Positions 16,409 to 25,488 of a stretch of 64,000 nt of DNA are shown in pieces; within the stretch, counting starts at the first letter, position 1; each line of letters begins with the position of its first letter. The notes under the pieces were generated by a model. That model was given only the letters and a program-made list of their open reading frames with translations. It was not told where the DNA came from and did not search any database. This DNA comes from Streptomyces finlayi (GTDB lineage Bacteria > Actinomycetota > Actinomycetes > Streptomycetales > Streptomycetaceae). Location of the stretch: the NCBI RefSeq assembly GCF_014216315.1, contig NZ_CP045702.1, forward strand, positions 868,001-932,000, read 5' to 3'. The position numbers and the translations under genes are program-made.

Positions 16409-16735
16409 ATGGCTCGTGAAGTGGATATGGACTCCTTCGCCGCGGCTTGGGCCGACAAGGCGTACGTCCTGGACGTGCGGGAACCGGACGAATATCAAGC
16501 CGGGCATGTGCCCGGTGCGCGGCTCGCCCCGCTGTCGGCACCGGCCGCCGCGATGCGCGGTCTCCCCGACGGCCGGCCGGTGTACGTGATCTGCGCCAGT
16601 GGCAACCGCAGTAAGACGGCCGCGGACCGGCTCACCGCCGCCGGAGCGGACGCGTACTCCGTCGCCGGCGGCACACGGGGCTGGACCCGCACGGGCCGCC
16701 CGGTCGTGACGGGGCTCGCCCCCGGCTCCGCCTGA
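16409..16735 (+). CDS. Single-domain rhodanese (thiosulfate/persulfide sulfurtransferase)
   Basis: This 108-residue rhodanese begins MAREVDMDSFAAAWADKAYVLDVREPDEYQAGHVPGA. It carries the sulfur-accepting Cys62 in the loop ICASGNRSK. It would move sulfane sulfur between low-molecular-weight persulfides, thiosulfate and thiols in the cytoplasm. ATG 16409 has GGAGG about 10 bases upstream; the longer open frame extends into the operator region and is not coding. It is flanked by paired CstR-type sites and followed by a rho-independent terminator. Confidence 0.9.
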   Translation: MAREVDMDSFAAAWADKAYVLDVREPDEYQAGHVPGARLAPLSAPAAAMRGLPDGRPVYVICASGNRSKTAADRLTAAGADAYSVAGGTRGWTRTGRPVVTGLAPGSA

Positions 16736-16750
16736 CATCCCTTGTACATG

Positions 16751-16778
16751 CCCGGCCCATCGGGGCCGGGTCCCTTTT
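16751..16778 (+). terminator. Rho-independent terminator after rhodanese gene
   Basis: CCCGGCCC-ATCG-GGGCCGGG forms a GC-rich stem followed by TCCCTTTT, 15 bases after the rhodanese stop. It separates this gene from the persulfide dioxygenase unit. Confidence 0.85.
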
Positions 16779-16788
16779 GACTCCTCAT

Positions 16789-16804
16789 ATACCCCGCCGG
16801 GTAT
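16789..16804. promoter_or_regulatory. CstR/CsoR-type operator 5 (persulfide dioxygenase promoter)
   Basis: ATACCCCGCCGGGTAT lies 29 bases before the GTG start of the CstB-like gene, just beyond the preceding terminator. TTGACT (16777-16782) directly upstream could be the -35 box. Confidence 0.8.
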
Positions 16805-16833
16805 ATGAGGGCCGATCGCTTCGGAGGCTTCCC

Positions 16834-18222
16834 GTGTTCTTCGCCCAGTACTACCTCGACTGCCTCTCGCAGGCGTCGTACATGATCGCCGACGAGACCA
16901 CCGGCCAGGCCGTGGTCGTCGACCCCCGCCGGGACGTGACCGAGTACCTCGCCGACGCCGACGCGCACGGCTTCAAGGTTGTCGGCGTCATCAACACCCA
17001 CTTCCACGCCGACTTCGTCGCCGGGCACCTGGAGATGGCCGCGCGCACCGGTGCGTGGATCGGCTACGGCAGCCGTGCCGAGACCGAGTACCCCATCCGC
17101 AAGCTGACCGAGGGCGAGACCATCAGCCTCGGCGACGTCACCCTGAAGATCATGGAGACGCCGGGGCACACCCCGGAGTCGATCAGCGTGCAGGTCTACG
17201 AGCACGGCGACGACACCGCCCCTTACGGGGTGCTGACCGGCGACGCCCTCTTCATCGGGGACGTGGGCCGTCCCGATCTGCTCGCCTCCATCGGTGTAAC
17301 CGCCGACGAGCTCGGCGCCATGCTCCACGACAGTGTCCAGAACAAGCTGATGGGCCTGCCGGACGAGGTCAGGGTCTTCCCCGCGCACGGCGCCGGATCC
17401 TCCTGCGGCAAGAACCTGTCCAGCGAGAAGCAGTCCACCATCGGTGAGCAGCGCACCACCAACTACGCGTGCGCGCCGATGGGTCAGGACGAGTTCATCG
17501 CCCTGGTCACCGCCGGCCAGTCCGCCGCCCCCGGCTACTTCGTCTACGACGCCACCCTCAATCGCCAGGACCACGAGCTGTTCGACCCGGCCGCCGCGCC
17601 CCGGCCGCTGTCCGCCGAGGAGTTCGCCACCCGACGGGCCGAGGGGGCGGTAGTCCTGGACGCCCGCAGCCCGCAGGAGTTCGCCGCCGGCCACCTGCGC
17701 GGTTCGGTCAACGTGCCCGCCGACGGCCGGTTCGCCGAGCAGGCGGGCACCGTGCTGCCCGCGGACGCCGACCTGCTGGTCCTCGCACCCCAGAACCGCG
17801 AGGAGGAGATCGTCACCCGGCTGGCCCGAATCGGCTTCGACCGCGTGTCCGGCTACCTGCGCGGCCCGGAGGACGCCCTGGTCACCCTGGCCGACGAGGT
17901 GACCCCCGCCAGTCGCCTGACCGCCGCGCAACTGCGCACCGCACTGGAGGGCGAGAACCCGCCGGTCGTCCTCGACGTACGCAACTGCGGCGAACGCGGA
18001 GAGAACGGGCTCATCGAGGGCGCCCTGCACATCGCGCTCGGCGAACTGCCCCTGCGCCTCGACGAGATCCCCACCGACCAGGCCCTGGTCCTGCACTGTG
18101 CGGGCGGCCACCGCTCCTCCATCGCGGCCAGCCTGCTGCGCCACCGCGGCTTCACCGACGTCTCCGACATCCTCGGCGGCTACGCCGCCTGGGCGCTGCT
18201 CGACGCTCCTGCGGCCGTCTGA
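16834..18222 (+). CDS. Persulfide dioxygenase-rhodanese fusion (CstB-like)
   Basis: The protein has 462 residues. Residues 1-235 are an ETHE1-like metallo-beta-lactamase domain with THFHAD at 55-60, a second His in ETPGHTPES and an Asp in LTGDALFIGDVGRPDL; these are ligands for the mononuclear iron of persulfide dioxygenases. Two rhodanese domains follow. The first (about 250-345) has LLVLAPQNREEE where the active loop should be, with no Cys, so it is probably structural. The second (about 360-462) keeps Cys422 in LHCAGGHRSS. This order matches staphylococcal CstB, which turns persulfides into thiosulfate. GTG 16834 follows GGAGG. Confidence 0.92.
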   Translation: MFFAQYYLDCLSQASYMIADETTGQAVVVDPRRDVTEYLADADAHGFKVVGVINTHFHADFVAGHLEMAARTGAWIGYGSRAETEYPIRKLTEGETISLGDVTLKIMETPGHTPESISVQVYEHGDDTAPYGVLTGDALFIGDVGRPDLLASIGVTADELGAMLHDSVQNKLMGLPDEVRVFPAHGAGSSCGKNLSSEKQSTIGEQRTTNYACAPMGQDEFIALVTAGQSAAPGYFVYDATLNRQDHELFDPAAAPRPLSAEEFATRRAEGAVVLDARSPQEFAAGHLRGSVNVPADGRFAEQAGTVLPADADLLVLAPQNREEEIVTRLARIGFDRVSGYLRGPEDALVTLADEVTPASRLTAAQLRTALEGENPPVVLDVRNCGERGENGLIEGALHIALGELPLRLDEIPTDQALVLHCAGGHRSSIAASLLRHRGFTDVSDILGGYAAWALLDAPAAV

Positions 18223-18269
18223 CCGGGCGCGGCACCGGCGAAGAAACCGGCCACCGGCCGCGCCAGGCC

Positions 18270-18331
18270 GCCTGCGCCCCCGCGGGGAAGCCTTCATGCC
18301 CTGACGGGCCCCTCCCCGCGGGGGCGCAGGC
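18270..18331. terminator. Long inverted repeat between CstB-like gene and rhodanese-DUF2892 gene
   Basis: GCCTGCGCCCCCGCGGGGA at 18270-18288 pairs perfectly over 19 bases with TCCCCGCGGGGGCGCAGGC at 18313-18331, around a 24-base loop. It is probably a terminator or an mRNA-stabilising hairpin; the downstream gene has its own operator. Confidence 0.75.
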
Positions 18332-18349
18332 ACACCACTGCCCTCGCCT

Positions 18350-18366
18350 ATACCCCCCCCCGGTAT
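18350..18366. promoter_or_regulatory. CstR/CsoR-type operator 6 (17-base variant)
   Basis: ATA, a run of nine C, then GGTAT forms a site one base longer than the others. It lies 35 bases upstream of the rhodanese-DUF2892 start. The homopolymer run may have slipped by one base, which could weaken binding. Confidence 0.65.
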
Positions 18367-18401
18367 TTCCGGGGATTCGCACACCACAACCCGGAGCCTC
18401 C

Positions 18402-18986
18402 ATGACGACCGACGCCTCACGCACCGCCGGACTCACTCCCGCCGTCCTCCAGCAGCTCATGACGGACGGAAACGGCCCCCGCATACTCGACGTGCGCACC
18501 CCCGGCGAGTTCCAGAGCACCCACATCTCCGGCGCCTACAACGTGCCCCTGGACACCCTGCGCGAGCACCGCGCCGAGCTCCTCGCCCACATCGGTGAAG
18601 ACGTCGTCCTCGTCTGCCGCTCCGGAGCCCGCGCCGCCCAAGCCGAGCAGGCACTCACCGAGGCCGGCCTGCCCAACCTGCGGGTCCTGGACGGCGGCAT
18701 GATGGCCTGGGAGATGGCCGGGGCCCCCGTCAACAGGGGCCCTGAGCGCTGGGATCTGGAGCGCCAGGTCCGGCTGATCGCCGGATCCGTCGTCCTCATC
18801 ACCGGCATCACCGGACTGTTCGTGCCCGGAGTGCACCTGATCGGCACCGCCTTCGGGGCCGGGCTGACCTTCGCCGCGCTCAGCAACACCTGTGCCATGG
18901 GCATGATGCTGTCCAAGCTGCCCTACAACCGCGGTCCGCGTACGGACATCCGGACCGTCATCACCTCCCTGCGAGGCCGATCATGA
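18402..18986 (+). CDS. Rhodanese with C-terminal DUF2892-type membrane anchor
   Basis: The product has 194 residues. An N-terminal rhodanese domain carries Cys72 in LVCRSGARAAQ. A C-terminal part of about 60 residues follows, with two membrane helices (RLIAGSVVLITGITGLFVPG and LIGTAFGAGLTFAALSN) and CAMGMMLSKLPYNR, as in DUF2892 proteins. It would hold sulfurtransferase activity at the inner face of the membrane, next to the exporter encoded by the next gene, with which it overlaps by four bases (ATGA). ATG 18402 is preceded by CGGAGCC, and operator 6 lies upstream. Confidence 0.9.
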   Translation: MTTDASRTAGLTPAVLQQLMTDGNGPRILDVRTPGEFQSTHISGAYNVPLDTLREHRAELLAHIGEDVVLVCRSGARAAQAEQALTEAGLPNLRVLDGGMMAWEMAGAPVNRGPERWDLERQVRLIAGSVVLITGITGLFVPGVHLIGTAFGAGLTFAALSNTCAMGMMLSKLPYNRGPRTDIRTVITSLRGRS

Positions 18987-19894
18987 TCACTCTCGTCCTC
19001 CTGGCCTCGGTGCTCATCGGCATCAGCCTGAGCATCCTGGGCGGCGGCGGCTCCATCCTGACCGTGCCGATCCTGGTCTACCTGGCCGGCCAGAGCAGCA
19101 AGGAGGCCATCGCGACCTCCCTGTTCGTCGTCGGCGTCACCAGCGTGGTCGGGCTCATCGCGCACGCCCGCGCAGGCCGGGTACGCTGGCGCATCGGCCT
19201 GATCTTCGGCGCCGTCAGCATGGTCGGCGCCTACGGCGGCGGACGTCTCGCCGAGTACATTCCCGGCACCGCCCTGCTCATCGCGTTCGCGCTGATGATG
19301 CTCGCCACCGCCGCCGCCATGCTCCGGAAGCCCCGCAAGGCTGCCGCGCACAAACCCGCCCACCATGAACTCCCCACGAAGCACATCGTTGCCGAAGGGC
19401 TCGTTGTCGGCGCCGTCACCGGGCTGGTCGGGTCGGGCGGCGGATTCCTGGTCGTCCCCGCACTGGCCCTGCTCGGCGGACTGCCCATGAGCGTCGCCGT
19501 CGGCACCTCGCTTCTGGTCATCGCCATGAAGTCGTTCTCCGGACTCGCCGGCCACCTGTCCGCAGTCCAGATCGACTGGGGCCTCGCGCTGGCCATCACC
19601 GCCGCGGCCATCGTCGGCAGCCTCATCGGCAGCCGTTTCGCCGGACGCATCCCCCAGGACACTCTGCGCAAGGCGTTCGGCTGGTTCGTCGTCGTCATGG
19701 GCGTCTTCGTCCTGACCCAGCAGCTCGGTTCCGGATTCTGGACCAGCCCCTGGACCTGGGCCACCACCCTCGCCCTGACCGCAGCTGCACTGACATGGCG
19801 CACCGCACGAGCACGCCGCCGCACTCCCGCCGTGGACCCGCCGACCGAGCACCTCTCACGAACGGAGAACACACCCCGGAGCAAAATACCGTAG
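18983..19894 (+). CDS. TauE/SafE-family sulfite/organosulfur exporter
   Basis: This 303-residue integral membrane protein has about eight helices and two internally similar halves, ILGGGGSILTVPILVYLAG and VGSGGGFLVVPALALLGG. This is the glycine-rich signature of TauE/SafE (DUF81) permeases. It would export sulfite or thiosulfate made by the persulfide dioxygenase; this role is inferred from context. It overlaps the rhodanese-DUF2892 gene by four bases. The last codons and stop lie inside the next CstR-type operator (19886-19901). Confidence 0.9.
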   Translation: MITLVLLASVLIGISLSILGGGGSILTVPILVYLAGQSSKEAIATSLFVVGVTSVVGLIAHARAGRVRWRIGLIFGAVSMVGAYGGGRLAEYIPGTALLIAFALMMLATAAAMLRKPRKAAAHKPAHHELPTKHIVAEGLVVGAVTGLVGSGGGFLVVPALALLGGLPMSVAVGTSLLVIAMKSFSGLAGHLSAVQIDWGLALAITAAAIVGSLIGSRFAGRIPQDTLRKAFGWFVVVMGVFVLTQQLGSGFWTSPWTWATTLALTAAALTWRTARARRRTPAVDPPTEHLSRTENTPRSKIP

Positions 19895-19901
19895 GGGGTA
19901 T
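19886..19901. promoter_or_regulatory. CstR/CsoR-type operator 7 (cstR promoter)
   Basis: ATACCGTAGGGGGTAT overlaps the stop codon of the TauE gene and sits 37 bases upstream of the repressor start, which implies autoregulation. Confidence 0.8.
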
Positions 19902-19938
19902 ATCCTCGTGTTAATAGTCGATGAAACGGAGGAACCCG

Positions 19939-20205
19939 GTGAAAGTAGAAGATGCAGCGGCGACCGCGGTCCTCAATCGGCTGCGTCGTGCCCAGGGCCA
20001 GCTCGCGGGAGTCATCGCCATGATCGAGGCGGGCCGGGACTGCAAGGACGTCGTCACCCAGCTCGCCGCTGTCTCCAGCGCCCTCGACCGGGCGGGCTTC
20101 AAGATCGTCGCGAGCGGGATGCGCCAGTGCCTCACCGAAAGTGAGGACGGTGCCCCGCCGATGACCGAGGCGGAACTGGAGAAGCTGTTCCTCGCTCTTG
20201 CGTGA
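19939..20205 (+). CDS. cstR: CstR-type persulfide-sensing repressor (CsoR family)
   Basis: This 88-residue all-helical repressor begins VKVEDAAATAVLNRLRRAQGQLAGVIAMIEAGRDC. Cys35 and Cys64 are 29 residues apart, like Cys31 and Cys60 of CstR. The histidine that copper-sensing CsoR proteins carry four residues before the second Cys is absent (Gly60 here). This points to sensing of sulfane sulfur by inter-subunit crosslinking rather than copper. GTG 19939 follows GGAGG; ATG 19921 would place the ribosome site inside the gene. Seven similar operators in 4 kb define its likely regulon. Confidence 0.92.
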   Translation: MKVEDAAATAVLNRLRRAQGQLAGVIAMIEAGRDCKDVVTQLAAVSSALDRAGFKIVASGMRQCLTESEDGAPPMTEAELEKLFLALA

Positions 20206-20215
20206 CCCACGACTT

Positions 20216-20247
20216 CGGCCCGCCGACGGACACCCGTCGGCGGGCCG
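20216..20247. terminator. Terminator after cstR
   Basis: CGGCCCGCCGACGG and CCGTCGGCGGGCCG form a perfect 14-base-pair stem around a four-base loop, 10 bases after the cstR stop. Confidence 0.85.
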
Positions 20248-20684
20248 TCCGCTTGCCGGGCGCAGCCCGAACCGGGTTGGGGGGCGGACCAGGTGCGCAC
20301 GGCATGCGCCGGACGTCCGTGGCATGGGTGAGGGCGCACCGCACGAGACAGTGCGGGCTTCGGCCGGCTCCGTCGCGTACGGCCCCGACGTCGTGGAGCG
20401 GGTGGCCGGCGGTGCGACACCCGCCGTGCAGGCCCCTCTGCCCGTGGCCCCGCGAACCACACACCGGGCCGCGAATCACACACCGGGCCGCGGGCCGCCC
20501 GGAACCGGAAGAGCGGCCCTCGTCGTGTACGTCCACGACGCCGGGCCGCTCAAAGTGTCGAGCACAACCCGCCGGCACGCAGCTGACCTTCTACCCGGCC
20601 ACCGCGGTCCGGATGGTGTCCGGTTCCGCCGCACGAGAAGTGATCACCGGCTGCTGCCGGACGGGTACCGCTCGGCCGCCGCCT
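20248..20684. other. Intergenic region with a 19-base tandem repeat
   Basis: The repressor and transporter operon converge on this 437-base stretch, in which no gene is recognisable. It holds two adjacent copies of a 19-base unit at 20453-20471 and 20472-20490 (CGAAYCACACACCGGGCCG, one mismatch). Open frames across it lack family resemblance. Confidence 0.5.
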
Positions 20685-21545
20685 TCAGGGCAGCAGCGTT
20701 CCGGGTTCCGCCGGAGCGACCTCGACGGCCTTCGTCTTGACGTTGCGCCGCTCCCGTTCGGCCACCCACGTGGCGAACCACGAGAGCAGCATGCAGAGCC
20801 CGATGTAAATCGGCGAGATCACCATCACCACAGGGATGAAAGGAAGATCGTAGTCGAGATTCGACGCGATCAGCTTCCCCGCGTGGAGAAACTCCTCGTA
20901 GGTGATGAGAAAACCGAGCGAGGTGTCCTTCAGCGCCACCACCAACTGGCTGATGATGGTGGGCAGCATGGCCCGTACCGCCTGGGGCGCCAGCACATAG
21001 GTCGTGACCTGCGTCTTGCGCATACCGAGCGCGTAGGCCGCTTCCCGCTGGCCGCGGTCCACCGAATGGATTCCGGTACGGAAGACCTCGGCGAGCACCG
21101 AGCCGTTGTAGAGGGTCAGGCCCGCGACGAGGGCGGGCAGCGGCTGCACCTTCAGCGCCACGAAGATGAAGAAGATCATCACCAGGACGGGCATGGCGCG
21201 GAAGAACTCGACGAGCAGCGTGGAGATCCAGCGGACCGGCCGGTGGTCGGAGAGCCTGCCCACGGCGAGTACGGCGCCGAGCGCGAGGGAGAGCACCGCG
21301 GCGTACGCGAACGCCTTGAGGGTGTTGCCGAGGCCGCGCAGCAGCAGTTCCTGGATGCCCGTGTACGCGAAGGGCGTCCACTTCTCGGCTGTGAACTGGT
21401 CGGTGTCGAAGAGCAGATAGATGATCCAGCCGACGAGGGCGAGGATCACAACCGTGGACACGATGCCGTACAGGCGGTGCCGTTTACGGGTCAGCGGCCC
21501 CGGGATGTCGTAGAGCGCGGTGGCGGAGGGCGCGGAGTGGGTCAT
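20685..21545 (-). CDS. Polar amino-acid ABC transporter permease (GluD-like)
   Basis: This 286-residue permease has about five membrane helices and the HisM/GltK-type EAA loop EVFRTGIHSVDRGQREAAYALGMRKTQ. The N-terminal cytoplasmic extension and long first loop are usual for GluD of actinobacterial glutamate uptake systems. It is last in the four-gene operon and overlaps the preceding permease by four bases. Substrate specificity (glutamate, aspartate or another amino acid) is inferred from family. Confidence 0.88.
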   Translation of the reverse strand: MTHSAPSATALYDIPGPLTRKRHRLYGIVSTVVILALVGWIIYLLFDTDQFTAEKWTPFAYTGIQELLLRGLGNTLKAFAYAAVLSLALGAVLAVGRLSDHRPVRWISTLLVEFFRAMPVLVMIFFIFVALKVQPLPALVAGLTLYNGSVLAEVFRTGIHSVDRGQREAAYALGMRKTQVTTYVLAPQAVRAMLPTIISQLVVALKDTSLGFLITYEEFLHAGKLIASNLDYDLPFIPVVMVISPIYIGLCMLLSWFATWVAERERRNVKTKAVEVAPAEPGTLLP

Positions 21546-22186
21546 CGGGCGACTCCCCAGCGCTTCTCCAGCACATGGAAGAGCGCGCTGATGGACAGGG
21601 TGATGAGCAGGTAGCCGACGGCGATCCAGACGAAGGACCAGATGATGCTGTAGCCCAGTTCGTTGAGGGTCTTGTAGGTGCCGAGCAGTTCGGTGACGCT
21701 GAAGGCGCCGGCGATCGCCGAGTTCTTGGCGAGGGCGATCAGCGTCGAGCCGACCGGCGGGATCACCGAGCGGAACGCCTGGGGCAGGACGACCGTGCTG
21801 AGGGACTGTCCGAAGGTCATTCCGAGGCTGCGGGCCGCTTCACCCTGGCCCGTGGGCACGGTGTTGATGCCGGAGCGCAGGACTTCGCAGATGAACGCGG
21901 AGGTGTAGCAGCCGAGCGCGAGCACGGCGAAGACCTCGAACGGCAGGACGAGCCCGAAGCGCGGCAGCCCGAGGAGCACCGCGAAGAACAGCAGGGTGAG
22001 CGGGGTGTTGCGCAGGACGGTCACCCAGACGGTGCCGAGCGCCCGGAAGGACCCGACGGGCGCCACCCGGCACGAGGCCATGAGGAAGCCGAGGACCAGG
22101 GCCAGGATCGAGGAGTAGACGGTGAGTTCGACGGTGCCGAGGAACCCTTCGCCGTAGAGGGTGAAGTTCTCCGTGAGTACATCCAT
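21542..22186 (-). CDS. Polar amino-acid ABC transporter permease (GluC-like)
   Basis: This 214-residue permease has five predicted helices and the EAA loop CEVLRSGINTVPTGQGEAARSLGMTFGQ. It starts 16 bases after the binding-protein stop and would form a heterodimer with the next permease. Confidence 0.88.
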   Translation of the reverse strand: MDVLTENFTLYGEGFLGTVELTVYSSILALVLGFLMASCRVAPVGSFRALGTVWVTVLRNTPLTLLFFAVLLGLPRFGLVLPFEVFAVLALGCYTSAFICEVLRSGINTVPTGQGEAARSLGMTFGQSLSTVVLPQAFRSVIPPVGSTLIALAKNSAIAGAFSVTELLGTYKTLNELGYSIIWSFVWIAVGYLLITLSISALFHVLEKRWGVAR

Positions 22187-22202
22187 GTGATGGCCGGTCC
22201 CC

Positions 22203-23117
22203 TCAGTTCGCCGGGTAGCGGTCGATGGGCGGGGGCGTCGGTGCGGGCACTCCGGAGAGCCCCAGCGTCGCTTCGAACGCCTTCTTCCAGTTGCCGTTCT
22301 TCTCGTTGGCCTCCAGGGCGTCGTTCAGCGCGGAGCGCAGGGCGTTGTCGCTGCGCGGCACTCCGATGCCGTACGGCTCCTCGGAGAACGGCTTTCCGAC
22401 GACCTTCATCTCCTCGGGGACCTTGGCGGCGAAGCCCAGCAGGATGGCGTCGTCGGTCGTGACGGCGTCGACCTGGAAGGTCAGCAGGTTGTCGACGCAG
22501 ATCGAGTACGTGTCGTAGGCGACCAGGTCCGTCTCGGGGTAGTCGGCGGCGATCCGCTGGTACGGCGTGGAACCGGCGGCGGAGCAGACGGTCTTGCCTG
22601 CCAGGTCCTGAGGCCCCTCGATGCCGTCCTCGTCGGTGCGTACCAGCAGGCCCTGACCGGCCATGTAGTACGGACCGGCGAACCCCACGAGCTTCTTGCG
22701 CATGTCGTTGATCGTGTACGTGCCGACGTAGTAGTCGATCTGCCCGTTCTGGAGGGCGGTCTCACGGTTGGCGGACGCGATGGTCCTGAAACGGATCTTC
22801 TTCGGGTCGAAGCCCAGGGAGGCCGCCGTCATGCGGGCGATCTCGATGTCGAAGCCGGAGTAGATGCCGCTGGCCGGGTCCTTCTCGCCCAGGTAGGGCT
22901 GGTCCTCCTTGGCTCCGACGATCAGGTGTCCGCGGCTCCTGGCCTCGCGCCAGGTCCTCGAATCGGTCAGCTCGAAGCCGGTGTCGACCTCGTAGCGGGG
23001 CAGCGCTCCGGCCTTGGGTCCCTTGACCGGCGGGCTGCCCTCCTTGCCGCAGCCGGCGGCGAGGACGGCGAGCAGCAGGCAGGCCAGCGCGGCCACGGCT
23101 TTTCTCGTACGCACCAT
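22203..23117 (-). CDS. Glutamate-type substrate-binding lipoprotein (GluB-like)
   Basis: This 304-residue lipoprotein has a signal peptide and the lipobox LAAGC near residue 23. The type-2 periplasmic-binding fold shows RSRGHLIVGAKEDQPYLG, SGFDIEIARMTAASLG and a late hinge. Two extra cysteines (TVCSAAGS and SICVDNLL) may form a disulfide. It captures the amino acid outside the cell and docks on the two permeases. It lies 11 bases after the ATPase gene. Confidence 0.9.
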   Translation of the reverse strand: MVRTRKAVAALACLLLAVLAAGCGKEGSPPVKGPKAGALPRYEVDTGFELTDSRTWREARSRGHLIVGAKEDQPYLGEKDPASGIYSGFDIEIARMTAASLGFDPKKIRFRTIASANRETALQNGQIDYYVGTYTINDMRKKLVGFAGPYYMAGQGLLVRTDEDGIEGPQDLAGKTVCSAAGSTPYQRIAADYPETDLVAYDTYSICVDNLLTFQVDAVTTDDAILLGFAAKVPEEMKVVGKPFSEEPYGIGVPRSDNALRSALNDALEANEKNGNWKKAFEATLGLSGVPAPTPPPIDRYPAN

Positions 23118-23128
23118 GAATCCCCCCG

Positions 23129-23872
<744 letters not shown>

Positions 23873-23993
23873 ACACTGCCCTACCCATATGTCGCTGTTG
23901 AAGTCAGCGCAAACTATCCGTCCCGGTACGGGACTTAGCGGGCGACACGCATTAGAGGGGCATAAGGCTGTTTATCTCGATTTGAAGACGGTG

Positions 23994-24434
23994 TCAGTTC
24001 TCGGCGGACTCCGCGTACACCTGGGAGAGCTCGGGGCTGCCCGACATCGCCCAGTCGAGACCGGCCTCGACCACGTCGATCTCCCGCCCGGAGTCCAGGC
24101 AGACCACGGGCTGGCCGCTGGGCCGGATGTGCCACACGGCACCGGGCACGTTCCGCACGAGGACGGTGCCGAGATAGAGGCCCGCGTCGTTGCCGAACCA
24201 GGGCAGTTCCTCGGGGTCGTCACGCCAACGGGGCGGGAGCTGATCCAGTGCGGTCAACGAGGCCGGACTGTCGTCCAGTTCGAGTCCGTTCTGCTCGGCT
24301 CGGACGCGCAGCAGCTCACATTCGGCGAGCAACCCGGCCACACCGGCCGGGTCCGCCTCGACGGCGCCCACGAGAGCGCCCCCCTGCGTACCGCCCTGGC
24401 GCTTACGCCAGTTGTCCAAGAAAGGGATGTTCAT
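23994..24434 (-). CDS. Conserved hypothetical protein (DUF6278-like)
   Basis: This 146-residue soluble protein has no catalytic motif. It contains GGALVGAVEADPAGVAGLLAECELLRVRA and PPRWRDDPEELPWFGNDAGLYLGTVLVRNVPGAVWHI, a pattern I associate with a Streptomyces family of unknown function. Coding bias is good, ATG 24434 is the natural start, and it is monocistronic. Confidence 0.7.
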   Translation of the reverse strand: MNIPFLDNWRKRQGGTQGGALVGAVEADPAGVAGLLAECELLRVRAEQNGLELDDSPASLTALDQLPPRWRDDPEELPWFGNDAGLYLGTVLVRNVPGAVWHIRPSGQPVVCLDSGREIDVVEAGLDWAMSGSPELSQVYAESAEN

Positions 24435-24585
24435 ACCACTAGGGTCCCACCCCCGGCGTGTTCCGCACCACAGGGCGCGCGGCCGATTCCGACCTGAGAC
24501 CTGACAAGTCAGAACGCGTCAGGCCAAACCATGCCAAGGGAGAGCCGACCGCAGATCACAGCAGGACCCCGCTTAGGCTTTGGCC

Positions 24586-25365
24586 ATGATCACGCAGTCG
24601 TATCTCTCCGGGCTCTTCGCCCTCGACGGCCGTGTCGCCGTGGTGACCGGCGGCAGTTCGGGCATCGGCAGGTCCATCGCCGGAGCCCTCGCCCACGCGG
24701 GCGCGAGCGTGGTGATCGTGGCCCGCCGGGAGGCCGAGCTGACCGCCGCGGCCGCCGAGCTGACCGCGGACGGCTGTCGTGCGGCCTGGGTCAGCGCGGA
24801 CCTGGGAACCTCCGAGGGCGTCCGCGCGGGTGCGGACGAGGCGGCCTCGGTGTTCGGGGAGCCCGACGTCCTGGTCAACTGCGCCGGGATCAACCTGCGG
24901 CCGCCGATGGGTGAACTGGGCGAGGACGTCTGGGACACCACCATGGCGGTGAACCTGAAGGCGCCGTATCTGCTGGGCGAGCGGTTCGGACCGGGCATGG
25001 CGGAGCGGGGCTACGGCCGGATCATCCACGTCACCTCCCAGCAGGCGCACCGGGCCTTCGTCAACAGCGGCGCCTACGGGGTCTCCAAGGGTGCGCTGGA
25101 GTCGCTGGCCCGCTCGCAGGCGGAGGCCTGGTCGCCGCACGGAGTCACGTGCAACACGCTCGTGCCCGGCTTCGTGATGACGCCGCTCAACGCCCGTCTT
25201 TCGTCCGACCCGGAGAAGGTGGCCGCACTGGCCGCGCGCACGATGGTCAAGCGCAACGGGCTGGCGGACGACTTCGCGGGCGCGGCCGTGTTCCTGGCGA
25301 GCGCCGCCTCCGCCTATGTCACCGGGCAGTCGCTCTTCGTCGACGGCGGATTCTCGGTTCACTGA
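24586..25365 (+). CDS. Short-chain dehydrogenase/reductase
   Basis: This 259-residue classical SDR has the cofactor motif TGGSSGIGRS near residues 19-28, NCAG near 98, and the Tyr-x-x-x-Lys active site in SGAYGVSKGALE with the partner Ser in HVTSQQAH. The C-terminus GQSLFVDGGFSVH is usual. ATG 24586 is preferred to a TTG two codons upstream. The substrate is unknown; gluconate-5-dehydrogenase-like enzymes look closest. Confidence 0.88.
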   Translation: MITQSYLSGLFALDGRVAVVTGGSSGIGRSIAGALAHAGASVVIVARREAELTAAAAELTADGCRAAWVSADLGTSEGVRAGADEAASVFGEPDVLVNCAGINLRPPMGELGEDVWDTTMAVNLKAPYLLGERFGPGMAERGYGRIIHVTSQQAHRAFVNSGAYGVSKGALESLARSQAEAWSPHGVTCNTLVPGFVMTPLNARLSSDPEKVAALAARTMVKRNGLADDFAGAAVFLASAASAYVTGQSLFVDGGFSVH

Positions 25366-25488
25366 GTACGCACGGGCCTGGCTGTCATGGTGATGGGGCA
25401 GGGCCAACAGGCCCACGGCGCAACGGAATGCTCAACGAACTACTCAAGGGAACGCTCAAGGGAACGCTCAACGGACGAAGGGCTTGCG

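Noticed and set aside
25446..25469. Tandem AAGGGAACGCTC repeats before the glutaredoxin gene as a CRISPR-like or regulatory array
   Set aside because: There are only two full copies without spacers. They may affect translation, but nothing supports a defined element.
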